64,000 nucleotides of DNA from Bacteroidaceae bacterium (GCA_017552435.1 JAFZPZ010000065.1:27398-91397); one strand, 5' to 3'; positions 1 to 11,800 are shown, counted from the stretch's first letter. The notes: generated by a model from the letters alone, not told the origin. Program-made: numbers and translations.

Positions 1-1325
1 GGAGCCTGAATAAGGCCGAGTACATTGGTAGAACCGATATTCTGCATGGAATAGTCCTCACTCCATCCATTGTCAAGGATGTTATAGCTCACCTGATTAT
101 AGGCAATATCCAAACCGGTGAACAACTTCTCAAAGACCTGAATATCGGTATTGAAGCGGAGGTTCAAACGGGCAAAATCAGATCCCTTGCCTATTGAGTT
201 AGCCTTGGTGTAACCCAGAGAAAGCGCATACATGCCAACATCATCACCACCCTCGACGTTAATCTTGTAGTTCTGAGTCATGGCACTGCGATACATATCC
301 GACTGCCAGTCCGAGTTGTTGTTGAACACGTTACGGTAGTAGTTAGAAGGGCTTTTGTCCAAGAAAGGATAACTGCTAAGACTGCTTGCCGACATATTCT
401 TGATGGTGCTGGCCATATCGCTCAGATAAGCGCTGTACTGGTCACCAGAAAGAACGCTAAGTTTCTTGGGAGCAAGCTCTACGCCACCATATATACGCAC
501 ACCAATCTTCGTTGCCATACTCTTGCCACGCTTAGTATTGATGATGATGACACCATTACCACCTTTTGCGCCATAGAGTGCTGTAGCATTCTTGAGGATT
601 TGTACACTCTCTACGTTTTCCGGGTCAATTCCGGCAAGAAGGTTGTTATAGAAGCCTTCGTGCATCGACTCTCGGTCATACTGGGGGTCAATCATATTAC
701 CGTCCAGAATAATAAGAGGCTGTGCACTTGCATTGATGGAGTTCACACCGCGTATGGTCATATAAGAACCGATACCGGGGATGCCATTACGCAATATTGT
801 ACGGACATCACCGGACAACAGGCGCTCAATGTCCTGATCGACGGAAACGCCACTGCTCTCATTAATATACGCTGTCTTTTGTGAAACAATTGATGTACCA
901 TCTGTAAAGGAGCTGTTGAAGTTGACAGGAAGCAGATTGGCATCTGCCTTACCGTCCTTCACAGCCACTTGCAGGGGATTGTATCCTTCAGCATAGACGT
1001 AAACCACATCCGAGAACACAGGGATAGAGAGGCTGTAACTACCATCCTCTTCAGAAAGAGTGGAGTACTTTTCCAAACCCAACGCCTGAATACGGACACC
1101 CCCCATGGGTTCACCCGTTGCATCGTCGGTTACAACGCCACTCACCTGCTTCATTTCGTAGGTCTTCTCTATTTTCGCTTTGGTTGCCTTCTTAACAGCA
1201 ACCTCCTCTTCTTCAACCTCGTCCTGAGCATAGACACTCGTCAGGCAGAGACAAGAAAGAGCCATGAAGCATAGACTTATACCCAAAGTCCTATGCAAGA
1301 ATGTATTGTTAAATATCTTTTTCAT
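1..1325 (-). CDS. SusC/RagA-like TonB-dependent outer-membrane protein, 3' end beyond window
   Basis: The first about 441 residues of a SusC-type transporter; the gene runs off the left edge. The start is the ATG at 1325, followed by a signal peptide ending near VYAQ. An acidic stretch (EVEEEEV) comes next, then a carboxypeptidase-regulatory-like beta-sandwich (SGVVTDDATGEPMGG) and a plug domain with the family signature NVESVQILKNATALYGAKGG followed by GVIIINTKRG. The family forms 22-strand outer-membrane barrels that import ligands captured by a SusD lipoprotein, using TonB energy. The gene lies 19 bp after a FAS1 lipoprotein gene and is last in view of a five-gene minus-strand operon. A partner SusD is expected beyond the edge. 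The substrate is unknown and no glycan-degrading enzyme is nearby. Confidence 0.93.
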   Translation of the reverse strand, partial: MKKIFNNTFLHRTLGISLCFMALSCLCLTSVYAQDEVEEEEVAVKKATKAKIEKTYEMKQVSGVVTDDATGEPMGGVRIQALGLEKYSTLSEEDGSYSLSIPVFSDVVYVYAEGYNPLQVAVKDGKADANLLPVNFNSSFTDGTSIVSQKTAYINESSGVSVDQDIERLLSGDVRTILRNGIPGIGSYMTIRGVNSINASAQPLIILDGNMIDPQYDRESMHEGFYNNLLAGIDPENVESVQILKNATALYGAKGGNGVIIINTKRGKSMATKIGVRIYGGVELAPKKLSVLSGDQYSAYLSDMASTIKNMSASSLSSYPFLDKSPSNYYRNVFNNNSDWQSDMYRSAMTQNYKINVEGGDDVGMYALSLGYTKANSIGKGSDFARLNLRFNTDIQVFEKLFTGLDIAYNQVSYNILDNGWSEDYSMQNIGSTNVLGLIQA

Positions 1326-1344
1326 AATTCTGCTATCGTATTAC

Positions 1345-3279
1345 TCAAAGATCACTGGGTTCAAGATCTCCTGTTCGTTTGAGAATGATTTTATCTATCA
1401 CTATGTCGTACACGAAACCGTTCTTAGCATCATTCTTGCCGGTCTGACCCTCGAAAACAAGTGTCGGGTAAGAGAAACGCATATTCTTATAGGAATATCT
1501 GAACTTATGATTCTCTGCTACTGTTATCGTGTCCACCTTCAGGCCATCATAAGTACTGGTCACCCACGACGAAGTCTTATCCTTGGCGGAACCGTCATTG
1601 TACGAAATACAGGTCCTGAATTTGTACTTGTTGACTGCAGCAGCACTGTCAGCTTTTTCATCATCCAGGAAGTCGATATCCGACCCATTGACAATTTCCA
1701 TATACCAACGTGGTACAACCACAAGCTGAACATCATAAATGCCGCTCATGACGTCAGCATTGGGAACATACGCATTTGGATTGTTGCCCGTAATCTTTAT
1801 CTCAGCTTTTGGCGCAGAGGTCGGACCGGTAGCATCCAGATGGTAGAAGTTGTTATTGCTGACTTTACCATACTTATCAGTAATCTCTCTGTAAGCATCA
1901 TTAGAGAACGTGTATTTCTTGGAATTTGGACCTACTTTATACTTGTTTCCGTCTTTATTGTAGAAAATACCAGTTCCCTCAATCTCAACTTCCACATCAG
2001 GGGTATAATACTCTTTCGGGAAGTTCCAAGAAGTAACCTCATAGGCAATACCGTTACTCATATCCTTAGGTTCGACATTAAAGAGATCGGACGGCTTCCA
2101 ATCGCCGACTGCACGCAATGTGTCGCCATAAGTATTGAGCAGATATTCGCAGCCCTCACCCTTGTATTCCTTAAACATATCCAGCGTCCACATCTCGGAA
2201 CCACCTCTCTTAGGCTGTTTATGGATATTGAAAACAAGAGGAGCAACCATGTCCATCTCGAGGCTCATCTTCTGAAGGGAATCCGCATTTTGATCCTTGA
2301 TAGCTGCATTAGTGACATTCAAGTCGCCCTTGCTCTTGTCATCATAAGCCGTTGCATAGTTATAAGATAATTTCAACTTCTCGTATGCTGCATCCCAAGC
2401 TTCATCGGTGGGCAAAAGCATAACGAATACTGAGTCCTCGTTGTTGATACGGGCTCCGAAGCCTTTATCATACATCTGCCATGTATCAGTGCCATCAGCA
2501 GGAAGGTATCGGGTCGTTTCAAACAAACGGTTGGAAGTACGATAAACGCTGTCAACATAGGTGGGGTTACCATCTTCATTTGGCAGGCCTTCGATACTTG
2601 CTGACTGGTTGAAATAGGTCGTATCTTTCCCAACAACATACTGACCCAACTTTGTCTGAGGTTCAGTAAACTTGAGGTATTCGTAGAAGTTGTAATGGAA
2701 CGGGGCGATACCTTTGATAACATGCATCACACCATTGACCGCAGGTATGTTGTATTCCCCGAGAAGAATTCCTTCGAGTGAGGATTTACCTGGGGTCTTG
2801 CTCTTGACAAATTCAAGATTCTTACCATTGATCATCTTTACCGTATCAACTTCCTCCTCTGAGATATTATGACGCCACAAAGCAATGTGGTTGCCCAAGA
2901 ACTGTTGCTGAACGTTGTAACCGTCAGCGGCAGACCCACTAGTACACATGCCCAGCCACTTCTGATACTCCGCATCTGTGAGTGCGTCATTATCGGGTAC
3001 CCAAACAGTATTCACCTGTCCGCTATTGAGGACACTATCGTAGGTATAGGCTACCGAATGCGTATTATCTTTATAATACTTTGCATTTTGGGCAATTTCG
3101 GCGAAGCGACTGTAATTGGGATTACTCTTTATCTGTTCCCACAACGTAACCGTTGTTCCCGAGGTCGATCCATTACCATAATAATGATCGTCCCATGTGT
3201 CGGTACAGCCTGGTACAGCCAATAAGACTGTTCCCAGGGTGATTGCACCGATGTATCTGTTAATTCTGTTATTAGCCAT
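1345..3279 (-). CDS. Fasciclin (FAS1) domain lipoprotein
   Basis: A 644-residue secreted lipoprotein. The signal peptide ends at a lipobox-like VPGC (Cys25). The N-terminal third follows the FAS1 pattern: a 'TVFAPTNDAF'-type strand appears as VWVPDNDALTDAEYQKW, then a conserved H (LGNHIALW), then the closing NGVMHVIKGIAPF. A second, more divergent FAS1-like segment begins near FVMLLPTDEAWDAAYEKL at about residue 285. FAS1 domains usually mediate adhesion or carbohydrate and protein binding. The gene sits 41 bp downstream of susD and 19 bp upstream of a second susC, so it probably encodes a surface-exposed accessory binding protein of the SusC/D system. The ligand cannot be read from the sequence. 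Confidence 0.82.
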   Translation of the reverse strand: MANNRINRYIGAITLGTVLLAVPGCTDTWDDHYYGNGSTSGTTVTLWEQIKSNPNYSRFAEIAQNAKYYKDNTHSVAYTYDSVLNSGQVNTVWVPDNDALTDAEYQKWLGMCTSGSAADGYNVQQQFLGNHIALWRHNISEEEVDTVKMINGKNLEFVKSKTPGKSSLEGILLGEYNIPAVNGVMHVIKGIAPFHYNFYEYLKFTEPQTKLGQYVVGKDTTYFNQSASIEGLPNEDGNPTYVDSVYRTSNRLFETTRYLPADGTDTWQMYDKGFGARINNEDSVFVMLLPTDEAWDAAYEKLKLSYNYATAYDDKSKGDLNVTNAAIKDQNADSLQKMSLEMDMVAPLVFNIHKQPKRGGSEMWTLDMFKEYKGEGCEYLLNTYGDTLRAVGDWKPSDLFNVEPKDMSNGIAYEVTSWNFPKEYYTPDVEVEIEGTGIFYNKDGNKYKVGPNSKKYTFSNDAYREITDKYGKVSNNNFYHLDATGPTSAPKAEIKITGNNPNAYVPNADVMSGIYDVQLVVVPRWYMEIVNGSDIDFLDDEKADSAAAVNKYKFRTCISYNDGSAKDKTSSWVTSTYDGLKVDTITVAENHKFRYSYKNMRFSYPTLVFEGQTGKNDAKNGFVYDIVIDKIILKRTGDLEPSDL

Positions 3280-3320
3280 ATAATGTATGTCTTTTATAAC
3301 TGACCTCTGTTATTTCTCTC

Positions 3321-5303
3321 TTACTGTTCGTACTTCGACTTGTTCCATACCGGATTCTGCTCAATGGCACCATCGCTGGCCTTCACCTCCATATAATAGA
3401 TGGGGCAATACAAGCCGTAGCGGTTCTTGAAACGGTTGGTCAAAGTAGTAGCGAAACTGGAATTTGAACCTGCGGCGAGGAATTGTTCAACCATTGCGCT
3501 CATACCATACTGTCCATTGGTAACACCCGGTTCACGCGGGTCTTCCTGGTCAGTCTTGCTATAAGAGCTGCGTTCTGCCAGACGAACCAGATCAAACCAA
3601 CGCTTGCCCTCGCCAATAAGCTCAATCTGGCGCTCATTCAAAACATACACGACGCCTTCAGGGATGGTACAGCCATTCTTGGCCTTCTTTGCAACACCAT
3701 AGGCATTGCCAATAGTACCTTCAGCCGTTGCATCGGTATTGGGCTGTTTGGAAGAATTCTTATAGTTACAGTATGAACGACGATGAATGGCATTACAAAT
3801 TGCCTTAACCTGCTTCAAGTTCGCATTACTCAAGCAAGCCAAAGCTTCTGCCTTGATAAGCATTACATCGGTCATGCGATAGATAATCCAGTTATTATAT
3901 GACCTGGATTGATACCTGACGTATTTTAACTCACGGTTCGTTGATGAACCGTCCATGTCCAGGATGTTTTCTTTTGGCAATTCGTACTTCATGCAGTAAT
4001 AACTGCCACCTCCGCTCTGACTCGATGAACCATCGCTAACGACAATAACGCCATCGCCTCCCGGAGTCAGTTTATCCTGACAGCAAACCCAAAGACGTGA
4101 ATCCCACATGCCTCCGTCATCGCCTTCGCCGGAGAAGCCACCTTTGTATAGGGCATCCATCGCATCTTTATTAACCTTCAGATGCGTGTTAGTGTTATTG
4201 CCATAAAGACTGTTGACAAGATCGTTCTTAATACCATCAGTCACACTGTACTGGAGTTCGAAAATGCTTTCGCGGCTATTCTTCGTATAGAAAATAGCAG
4301 TCTGAGCTTCCAACTTAGGAGAAACCGAAGTTGCATCCTCGAAATCGTTCTTAATCATGTCGCAGTTGGTAAGTCCATAATTGAATGTCTTTTCACTTGT
4401 GCGTGAGAATCCAGAGCTTGTCTTTTCCTGTGCATTCTGGTTGGCCAAAGACTGAAGACTTTTTTCAGCATAATCAACAGCCTTCTGGTAGTCATCCGAC
4501 ACGTTGTAGGTTACATCTGAGGTAGTACCGTCTGCATTGGTAACCGTTTCAGTCCATGTTTTCCCATAACGTCCCTCTCTCAGAGAGCCACGCCAGAGGT
4601 ACATGTCGGCCAACATAGCATAGATAGCACAATTGGTAATCAAGCCTTTGGTATCGAGTTTGTTACTGAAACGGTTGCGCGCCTTACCAGCTACACGCTC
4701 ACAATCAACGATAATAGAATCCAAAATTACAAGCTGATTTGTAAGAGGGAATGATCTCACTTCAGAATCTGAGTTAATCACCTTTGTGGTATAGGGCACG
4801 TCTTTGAAAGCACGAATCAGGTAGAAGTAATTCAAAGAACGAAGCGCAGTAATCTCAGCTCGCATCTGAATCCACTCGCTGGTGGTAAACTGTTTGTCCT
4901 TTGCAAGAACTTCCTCACCATGAGCGAGGACCTTGTTACAATAGTTAATTGTCTTATAGATACCTCCCCAGTCGAATTCTGTCATGCTGGAATCGGGCAT
5001 ACCAGCTAAAATGTCCAGATACCTGTTGTGGGTATCAATATCATTCTGTATAGAACCGTTTTCTTCGAAGGAATCTGAACGAAGGTCGCCCCATATCGCA
5101 AGTTTGGATATGGTTTTACACATCTGCCTATATGCGCCATAGCGCACGCCTTCCAGGTCATTCTTGTCTTCCCAGAAATTTTCTTCTACAACTCGGTCCT
5201 GAGGGTAGATGGTCAACCAATCTGAACAGGAAGATGTACTAAGACCCAAAAGGCCGATAAGGCAGACTGTTTGATATATGTTTTTAAAACTTTTCATAGT
5301 CAT
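3321..5303 (-). CDS. SusD/RagB-like outer-membrane lipoprotein
   Basis: The SusD partner of the SusC gene directly upstream. The reading frame extends back to a TTG that overlaps the susC stop. The first ATG is at 5303, with another at 5297, so the start is placed at 5303, 7 bp after susC; an ATG at 5297 (MKSFKN) is equally plausible. The lipobox is at STSSC. The typical N-terminal motif DWLTIYPQDRVVEENFW is present, and the C-terminus shows the SusD hallmarks LNERQIELIGEGKRWFDLVR and a late PVWNKSKYEQ. The length (about 660 residues) is at the upper end for the family. It captures ligand above the SusC barrel as a hinged lid. The serine- and glycine-rich insertion near SDGSSSQSGGGSYY is unusual. 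Confidence 0.95.
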   Translation of the reverse strand: MTMKSFKNIYQTVCLIGLLGLSTSSCSDWLTIYPQDRVVEENFWEDKNDLEGVRYGAYRQMCKTISKLAIWGDLRSDSFEENGSIQNDIDTHNRYLDILAGMPDSSMTEFDWGGIYKTINYCNKVLAHGEEVLAKDKQFTTSEWIQMRAEITALRSLNYFYLIRAFKDVPYTTKVINSDSEVRSFPLTNQLVILDSIIVDCERVAGKARNRFSNKLDTKGLITNCAIYAMLADMYLWRGSLREGRYGKTWTETVTNADGTTSDVTYNVSDDYQKAVDYAEKSLQSLANQNAQEKTSSGFSRTSEKTFNYGLTNCDMIKNDFEDATSVSPKLEAQTAIFYTKNSRESIFELQYSVTDGIKNDLVNSLYGNNTNTHLKVNKDAMDALYKGGFSGEGDDGGMWDSRLWVCCQDKLTPGGDGVIVVSDGSSSQSGGGSYYCMKYELPKENILDMDGSSTNRELKYVRYQSRSYNNWIIYRMTDVMLIKAEALACLSNANLKQVKAICNAIHRRSYCNYKNSSKQPNTDATAEGTIGNAYGVAKKAKNGCTIPEGVVYVLNERQIELIGEGKRWFDLVRLAERSSYSKTDQEDPREPGVTNGQYGMSAMVEQFLAAGSNSSFATTLTNRFKNRYGLYCPIYYMEVKASDGAIEQNPVWNKSKYEQ

Positions 5304-5310
5304 CACATTT

Positions 5311-8300
5311 TTAGAAGCCAAGGGTTAAACTGCAAGTGAATGACCTCGTGCGAGGTGTACGGTTGTTATCGGTTGATACCGCGAAGCCCTGAGGAGAGAC
5401 ATCGGGATCGACACCAGTATATTTGGTCCAGCACCAGAGGTTGTTCAGGGAAGCGAACAACTTCAACTGATTGATGCCATACTTCTTGAGCTTCTTGGCA
5501 TCGAAGTCATAGCTGAGCTGTACATACTGCAGACGGAGATAATCACCATTCTCAACGTAGCGGTCACTGGGCAGAGAGTTATAACTCTTGTAGCCCTGGA
5601 CACTGCTCAATGCACGAGGAACAACTGTCTCGTCACCATTCTTACGCCAACGCCATGTGGTAGCATAGCTTTGGTTCTTATTGTTCAACATGCTCTCCAG
5701 GTTCATACGAGCCATGTTAACAATCTGGTTGCCGATACGGAAATTAAAGCCAGCATTCAAGGACAATCTTCCAAAATAGAGCTGCAGGCCGAAACCACCG
5801 TTGCACTTAGGATTAGAGTTACCGAGGTAAACCATATCGTAACGGTCGATCTGACCATCATGGTTGATATCCTCGTAGATAGCATCGCCACCCTGGAACT
5901 GATAGCGATAACTTTCATTATAACAGTAGTACATCGGCAATGGAATACCCTTTGCATCGGTCAGCATATTACCATCGGCATCGTAGGCAATGGGGCAGGT
6001 GGACACTTCACCGCGACGTGCAGCAGCAGCAGCAGTATTGATGGGTTCATTATAGTTTATGCTTCCATCTGCATTGGCTGCATAGCCGCTGTTGTTTGCT
6101 TCTGCATAGCCATAGCTAGCAATTGACGCATTGGTAATACCATTGTGGTCGTAGTCGTATTTATAAACGCCCAGATAATGGAGGCCATAGATAGAACCGA
6201 GGGCATTGCCAACCTGTACACGCTGGTTATACTTCAGGTTTTCGGGCTGATAGGTATCGGAACCATTCAGGCTCTCCAGGATGAGGGGATTCATCTCTTC
6301 AACCTCGTTGAAGTTCTGTGCAACATTGGCACGTAACTTCATAGAGAACTTACCATACTTGCAAATCTTGGATGTGGAGAAGTTGAGCTCCCAACCCTTA
6401 TTGCGAAGTGTTCCGGCATTCACCTTAGCCAAAGTCGAGTAACCGTTGGCACTGGCAATACGGAAATCATTCATCATCAGATCCGTCGTCTTATGATCGT
6501 AGAACTCACCTTCAATGTTAATCAAATCCTTGAAGAAACCAAGGTTATAACCTATATTTATCTTGCGAGTCTTTTCCCAACGCAATTCCGTCAGCGAAAG
6601 ATTCTCGGGTATAATAACTTGGTGGCCATTGTAGTAACCGTCTGTTGCATACTTGTTATACTGGCTACTTCCGGCATCGCCATTGCCACCGGTAATACCC
6701 CAAGAGCCACGTACTGCAAGCATACTCAACCAGCTCTTGATCCAATCCCGATTCATAAAGCCCTCATCAATGATGTTCCAACGAGCACCAACAGAGGGGA
6801 AGAATCCATACTTATGTCCACGGCCGAATGTTGTGCGGCCATCCCAACGTACAGAACCGTCGATAGAATACTTACTCTTATAAGAATAGTGGACCTGTCC
6901 ATAGAAGCTTTGCCTCCTCCAGTCATAGGGGCTTGAACTTGCTTTGCGGAGCAATGCTACAACCGTGGGATCCGTGATGCCATTGGGAACATTCCACAGG
7001 CCCAGTTCCTGATTACTCTTGTTACCAATTGCCATTTCGAAACGTGCCAAAGCGCTTACGCTATGATCACGATTCTTGAAAGCAGAATAGTAACGCAGGT
7101 CATGACGGGTAGTAAACTCGAGTGATTTGTCCTCGTCGTTGCTGACATAGTTACGTTCGTTGGGCATGGGATCATTTGGAGCATAATAAGCAGCGTTGTC
7201 GCCACCCCAAACCCAATCCATGGTCTTGAGTTCACTTGGACAATATTGATCGTTACTGGTATTATAGATGTTAAGCTGTACGTCGCCAACATAGTTCAGG
7301 CGATGTTCGTCATCTGTCTTGCCAAGTAGCTTGTATTCTACGCTGAACTGCGGAGTCAAGTTATATTGCTTCTGCTTCCACCATGCTTTCATCGCACGTG
7401 CCACTGGGTTACCGTTTCTGAACATGTCCCTGAGGTCGTAAGATGTCATTCTGCCATCATTATTCAATCGTCCCATAGAACCAGTACTATAAGTGGCAGC
7501 CAGAGGCAACATATTGAAATAGTTGCCTGTCAGATTACCTTGGACATCGTACTCTTCAACACTCATGTTAGGCATAGCATTATATGCACGGGCCAGAATG
7601 TCGTTACCATAGTTCTTGTTATTGGTTGTAAAGGCCAAATTGATGTTGCTCTGGAACTTGATACGTTCGCTGACCCAGTAATCCAATGCTGTAGAACTGG
7701 TGAAGCGGTCGAGTTTCTGTCCAATAATAGAACCGGTACTCTTATCATAGTTGGCACTGATACGGAAGGTTGCATTCTCTCCACCACCGGAGAGAGCCAA
7801 AGTAAACTTATGCTCCTGGCCAAACTGCTGTACCTTCTTCACCCAGTCCGTATTGTGACTGTAGTGATTATATATATAAGGTAATTCCTGATTATAGTCC
7901 AATTCTGGCAAGGAGGTGTTCTTCTGATTGGGATTGTAGTATGCCTCCTTGAGCATCATGGTATAACCATCGCCATTGAGCATTTCGTAGCCTTCGGGCT
8001 GCCATGTACCGCTGAACTTGTAAGTAAAGTTGACACGCGTCTTACCACGATGGCCACGACGTGTCTTAATCTCTATGACACCATTCGCGCCATCTGCGCC
8101 CCACTTGGCTGTACTAGCTGCATCCTTCAAGACGGTAATGCTCTCGATGTCCTCCGGATTGACCTGGAGCAGAGTAGAGAACTGCTCTTCATTGTCCATA
8201 GTTGCGAAGTCATATCTATCCTTTTCATCTTCGGGAATCTGGAAGATATGGTCGTTGAGGACAATCAGAGGCTGTGCATTACCATTAATGGTTGTCGTAC

Positions 8301-8838
8301 CACGCAGACGCATGGTGGTTCCAGAACCGAGGTTACCCGAGTTGGGCACGATATCAAGACCGGCAATCTGACCCTGCAAAGCCTGGTCAACAGACTCAAA
8401 GGCAAGACCCTCCATATCTTCCATCTTAAAGTTCTGGACGGCACCAGCATACTCGCGGGCAGGAATCTCAAGACCAGTTGTAGGCGCGTTCTTCTTTCCT
8501 TGAACGGTAACCTCCGTCATAGTCTTGGTGTTGTCCTGCAGTGTAACCTTAAATACACTTTTGCCACTTCCTATTTTCTGGCTGAATTTCTTATAGCCAA
8601 TGTAGGAAATCTCTAACGTATTGTTCGGGTCTTTGATATTCATGGTAAAGTTACCATTCATATCAGTGATAGCCTGGCTGACAATACGGTTATTCTTATC
8701 TTTCTCCACGACGTTGGCGCCGATGATGACATCGATATCATCAGAAACGGTACCTGAGATACGCCGTTGCTGTGCACTGGCGGGTAGCGCCATAAGTGCA
8801 ACTACCCAAAGCAATAAAAGCTTAAATATTTTATTCAT
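5311..8838 (-). CDS. SusC/RagA-like TonB-dependent outer-membrane transporter
   Basis: A full-length SusC-type protein of 1,175 residues. The signal peptide is MNKIFKLLLLWVVALMALP plus a short ASAQ cleavage region. It is followed by a carboxypeptidase-regulatory-like domain (about 26-100), a plug domain (about 125-260, including NPEDIESITVLKDAASTAKW and GANGVIEIKT), and a beta-barrel to the C-terminal aromatic residue (SLTLGF). It should form the import channel paired with the adjacent SusD, powered by TonB-ExbBD. The start lies 12 bp after the stop of a large FAS1 lipoprotein gene, and the following susD nearly overlaps, so the cluster is transcribed as one unit. Repeated aromatic-rich barrel segments and the GAVQNFKMEDMEGLAF plug region differ from classical starch SusC, so the substrate is left open. 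Confidence 0.96.
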   Translation of the reverse strand: MNKIFKLLLLWVVALMALPASAQQRRISGTVSDDIDVIIGANVVEKDKNNRIVSQAITDMNGNFTMNIKDPNNTLEISYIGYKKFSQKIGSGKSVFKVTLQDNTKTMTEVTVQGKKNAPTTGLEIPAREYAGAVQNFKMEDMEGLAFESVDQALQGQIAGLDIVPNSGNLGSGTTMRLRGTTTINGNAQPLIVLNDHIFQIPEDEKDRYDFATMDNEEQFSTLLQVNPEDIESITVLKDAASTAKWGADGANGVIEIKTRRGHRGKTRVNFTYKFSGTWQPEGYEMLNGDGYTMMLKEAYYNPNQKNTSLPELDYNQELPYIYNHYSHNTDWVKKVQQFGQEHKFTLALSGGGENATFRISANYDKSTGSIIGQKLDRFTSSTALDYWVSERIKFQSNINLAFTTNNKNYGNDILARAYNAMPNMSVEEYDVQGNLTGNYFNMLPLAATYSTGSMGRLNNDGRMTSYDLRDMFRNGNPVARAMKAWWKQKQYNLTPQFSVEYKLLGKTDDEHRLNYVGDVQLNIYNTSNDQYCPSELKTMDWVWGGDNAAYYAPNDPMPNERNYVSNDEDKSLEFTTRHDLRYYSAFKNRDHSVSALARFEMAIGNKSNQELGLWNVPNGITDPTVVALLRKASSSPYDWRRQSFYGQVHYSYKSKYSIDGSVRWDGRTTFGRGHKYGFFPSVGARWNIIDEGFMNRDWIKSWLSMLAVRGSWGITGGNGDAGSSQYNKYATDGYYNGHQVIIPENLSLTELRWEKTRKINIGYNLGFFKDLINIEGEFYDHKTTDLMMNDFRIASANGYSTLAKVNAGTLRNKGWELNFSTSKICKYGKFSMKLRANVAQNFNEVEEMNPLILESLNGSDTYQPENLKYNQRVQVGNALGSIYGLHYLGVYKYDYDHNGITNASIASYGYAEANNSGYAANADGSINYNEPINTAAAAARRGEVSTCPIAYDADGNMLTDAKGIPLPMYYCYNESYRYQFQGGDAIYEDINHDGQIDRYDMVYLGNSNPKCNGGFGLQLYFGRLSLNAGFNFRIGNQIVNMARMNLESMLNNKNQSYATTWRWRKNGDETVVPRALSSVQGYKSYNSLPSDRYVENGDYLRLQYVQLSYDFDAKKLKKYGINQLKLFASLNNLWCWTKYTGVDPDVSPQGFAVSTDNNRTPRTRSFTCSLTLGF

Positions 8839-8850
8839 AGTAGGATGATT

Positions 8851-11800
8851 TTATCGTATAGCGTATCTCTGTAAATATTTTCTTGCGGACTGAAGGTCTT
8901 TCCAGGTACTGTCATGACGTCCATCAGCATCCAGAGCCGTATGATTCAGGTAGCCGGGAATGGAATGTATAACAGCAGCACTGGAAGAGTTGATAACGAT
9001 ACCCTTCATGGCCTTATTAACTGGAGAATCACTGCAGGAGATATCACGTGCCAGGACGTTCTTCTCGCCAACTGTCACGTATGGCATCTTCGTGCCTACC
9101 ATACTATTACCATTTGCCTTATATGTCACATCATCACAGACACGGAGATCTGTTCCATCACCATTTGCTACACGATCGACATGTATCTTACAGAAGAGTT
9201 CCAGGTCCTTATCGTAGCTGGATGTTACAAACTCTTCACCTTTATTGCGTACTGGATTCTGTCCCAGTTCAGTCTTGTCGGCAAAGACAGAATTATCGGC
9301 GAAGTGATAACGTACGAAATTGGTTAGGTAAGTAATCTTGGCTGCGATACGCACGCTGTCCTCATAAGTCTGAAGCGAGTCTGTGTACTCAATCTCGCCA
9401 TCAGGATTAACTTTCGGTTCGCCCGTTCCACCCCAGTCGATGTCTGGTTTACAATGGCTGCGGAAGTCTTCGCGAATCTCTTCCCAAGTCGGCAGACCGG
9501 CAGCAATAGCGGCCTGCACTGCTTCATTCGTGGGAACAAAGACGGTGTAACGATAGTTATTGAAGAACTGTACGTTGTAATCGAGGCCTTTGTCATTAAT
9601 GAAAATCCTGAACTTTTTGAGAGCAGACTCACGCTGGGTCTTACCAAGGCTACCATCTACAAGTCCGCAACCTATGATTTCTGTATCATAGCCGTCGGCT
9701 GTACAGAGGTCATAGAATTCGCTATAAGGTGTCTCGCCGGCAGCCTCCTTATACCAATCTTGGTCATTGGTAAAGATGCTATATACACTGCGATATGTAG
9801 GAACCAATGGAGCATCGATGACGAAGGTGTATCCATTGTCGGTCTCATTTGGTTCTGTAATATTACAAATAGTAACACCAGGCGTTTGACTTACAATACC
9901 CTGACGCTCGTTTTCCAACTGGAAACCGCCCTTCACGGCAACAACTTTTTCATTTTCATCGCGAATGACCTTCACTGCATTACCATTCTTGGAAAGATAG
10001 TACTCAGGAAGTGGATCAGTCGTAGGAATACCATAATATTCCTGGGTCGGCAACTTATTGTTTCCTTCCCCTGTGTGCGCCATAGGATTCGTGCCGTCAT
10101 GCACAATGGTATGACTTTCCAAAATGTCCTTCAGGCGGTTGGTCACCTCGCTGTTGGTGTAAAGGCTCGTACCGGGAATCATATTGCCAATCGTTCCGAC
10201 TTCACCCTTATCCTGGTTGTAGGGGCAGAAGTAATTATAGAACTGGAGCTTTACAGGGAATTGGCCGCCCACAAAGGAGAATTTGATGGTACGTGGCGTG
10301 CGGCTCTTCATACTGGCAGGATCATAGTAGTATTCAAGGGCCTTGTCGCTGGGCAGCAAGAATGTAAAGCGGCTCTGCATGGCCTTGAGGTAAGCGTAGT
10401 AGTTCAGATTCATATAGTCACCATAGATGGCTGACTTTATAATTCTATTTGTTTTACTAATGAACGCGGGCGCGGTAACAGAACGATAGTCGGCAGGCAC
10501 GCAGACTCTATCCATTATATAAATCACACCATTGCTGGCAAGCAGACAGGTGTCAAGGTCCTGATCACGTGCGACATCTACATCCTCGAACAAAGGCTCC
10601 ATAGCATCATCGGTAAGTTTGGACCACTTACTGGGAACAGAACCAACGAATGAACGCTGCATGAAGTTATTGATAAGTTTGTCGATTGTACCAACAGGGA
10701 TGCAGTCTATCTGACGGTAAAGAGCTTGCAAATCACCCTTTGCAGGCGCAACCCATTCAATCTCGCCCTTATCAGCACCCATTCCTTCCTTGGCATAATA
10801 GACAGTCAAGAGTCTCTTGCCGGAACCCTGGGTGAAATACTTCCACATCTGATCATCACTGGGCACGAAGATGGCTGCCATATCCTTACGGACATCCACC
10901 TCATCGTAATAACCATTCCATCCCGGATCGAACTTGAGGGCAGGGATACGGTCCACGTCGTCATCCTCAAGAAGAGCCATGCCGCTCTTGTTCACATAAG
11001 GATCATATGTACGGAAAGTTCCATAAGGGCCTGGCTCATACTTGGGTACTTCGGTACCCTGGACTCTTACATATCCAGCCTTTCTATCGAAGTTGTTGTC
11101 AGAGAAGTACCTCTTGGTAAAAATAGAGTCTTTAAACTCGGGGTGAAGATCCTGATAGGCCCGGGTAATGCGACTGCTATAGAATGGTGCGCTGAAGCGG
11201 TCAAGAATATGGCTGAAGATGTTTGTCTTGCCATTGGTACGAATGACCTCTGCCATATTTGTGAGCGGGCAAAGCGGCATCTCTGTCCTATTCACATAGC
11301 CATTTTCGCAGACTCCATCCTTTTCTCTTAAGATAGAACTATATATATATACGTCACTCGGATTACGAGGACGACCCATAAATTTCTCGAAATCACTATC
11401 AGTTATGGTATTCCTTGACATGTGTTCTGAAGTGAAGTGGAGCATCATGGGAAGAGTGGAGTCAACGGCCATGAAAATACCTTTACCACCCTTATCTGCG
11501 CGGAAGCGCTCCCAATAGTCCTTTTCATTGCCGTAAACGCCTCTCGCGTCATCGTACACATTGTAGTTATTATAACTGAAAGGAAGGTTTTCTGATGGAA
11601 CATAGGTAATGGAGTCGGTGGTCTCGACATCAGTGTACCGGCGCATATATTCTCCACGCACAGGAGAATCTGTTCCACTAGACTGGCTGCTGGCCAAGTT
11701 TTCCATTACAATGGCATTGTTGAGCATACTGGTATGAATCAGTAGCTTCTTCTGAGCCTGGCTCAGATTCTCATAACTTGTAGCATAGTGCCATGGATTG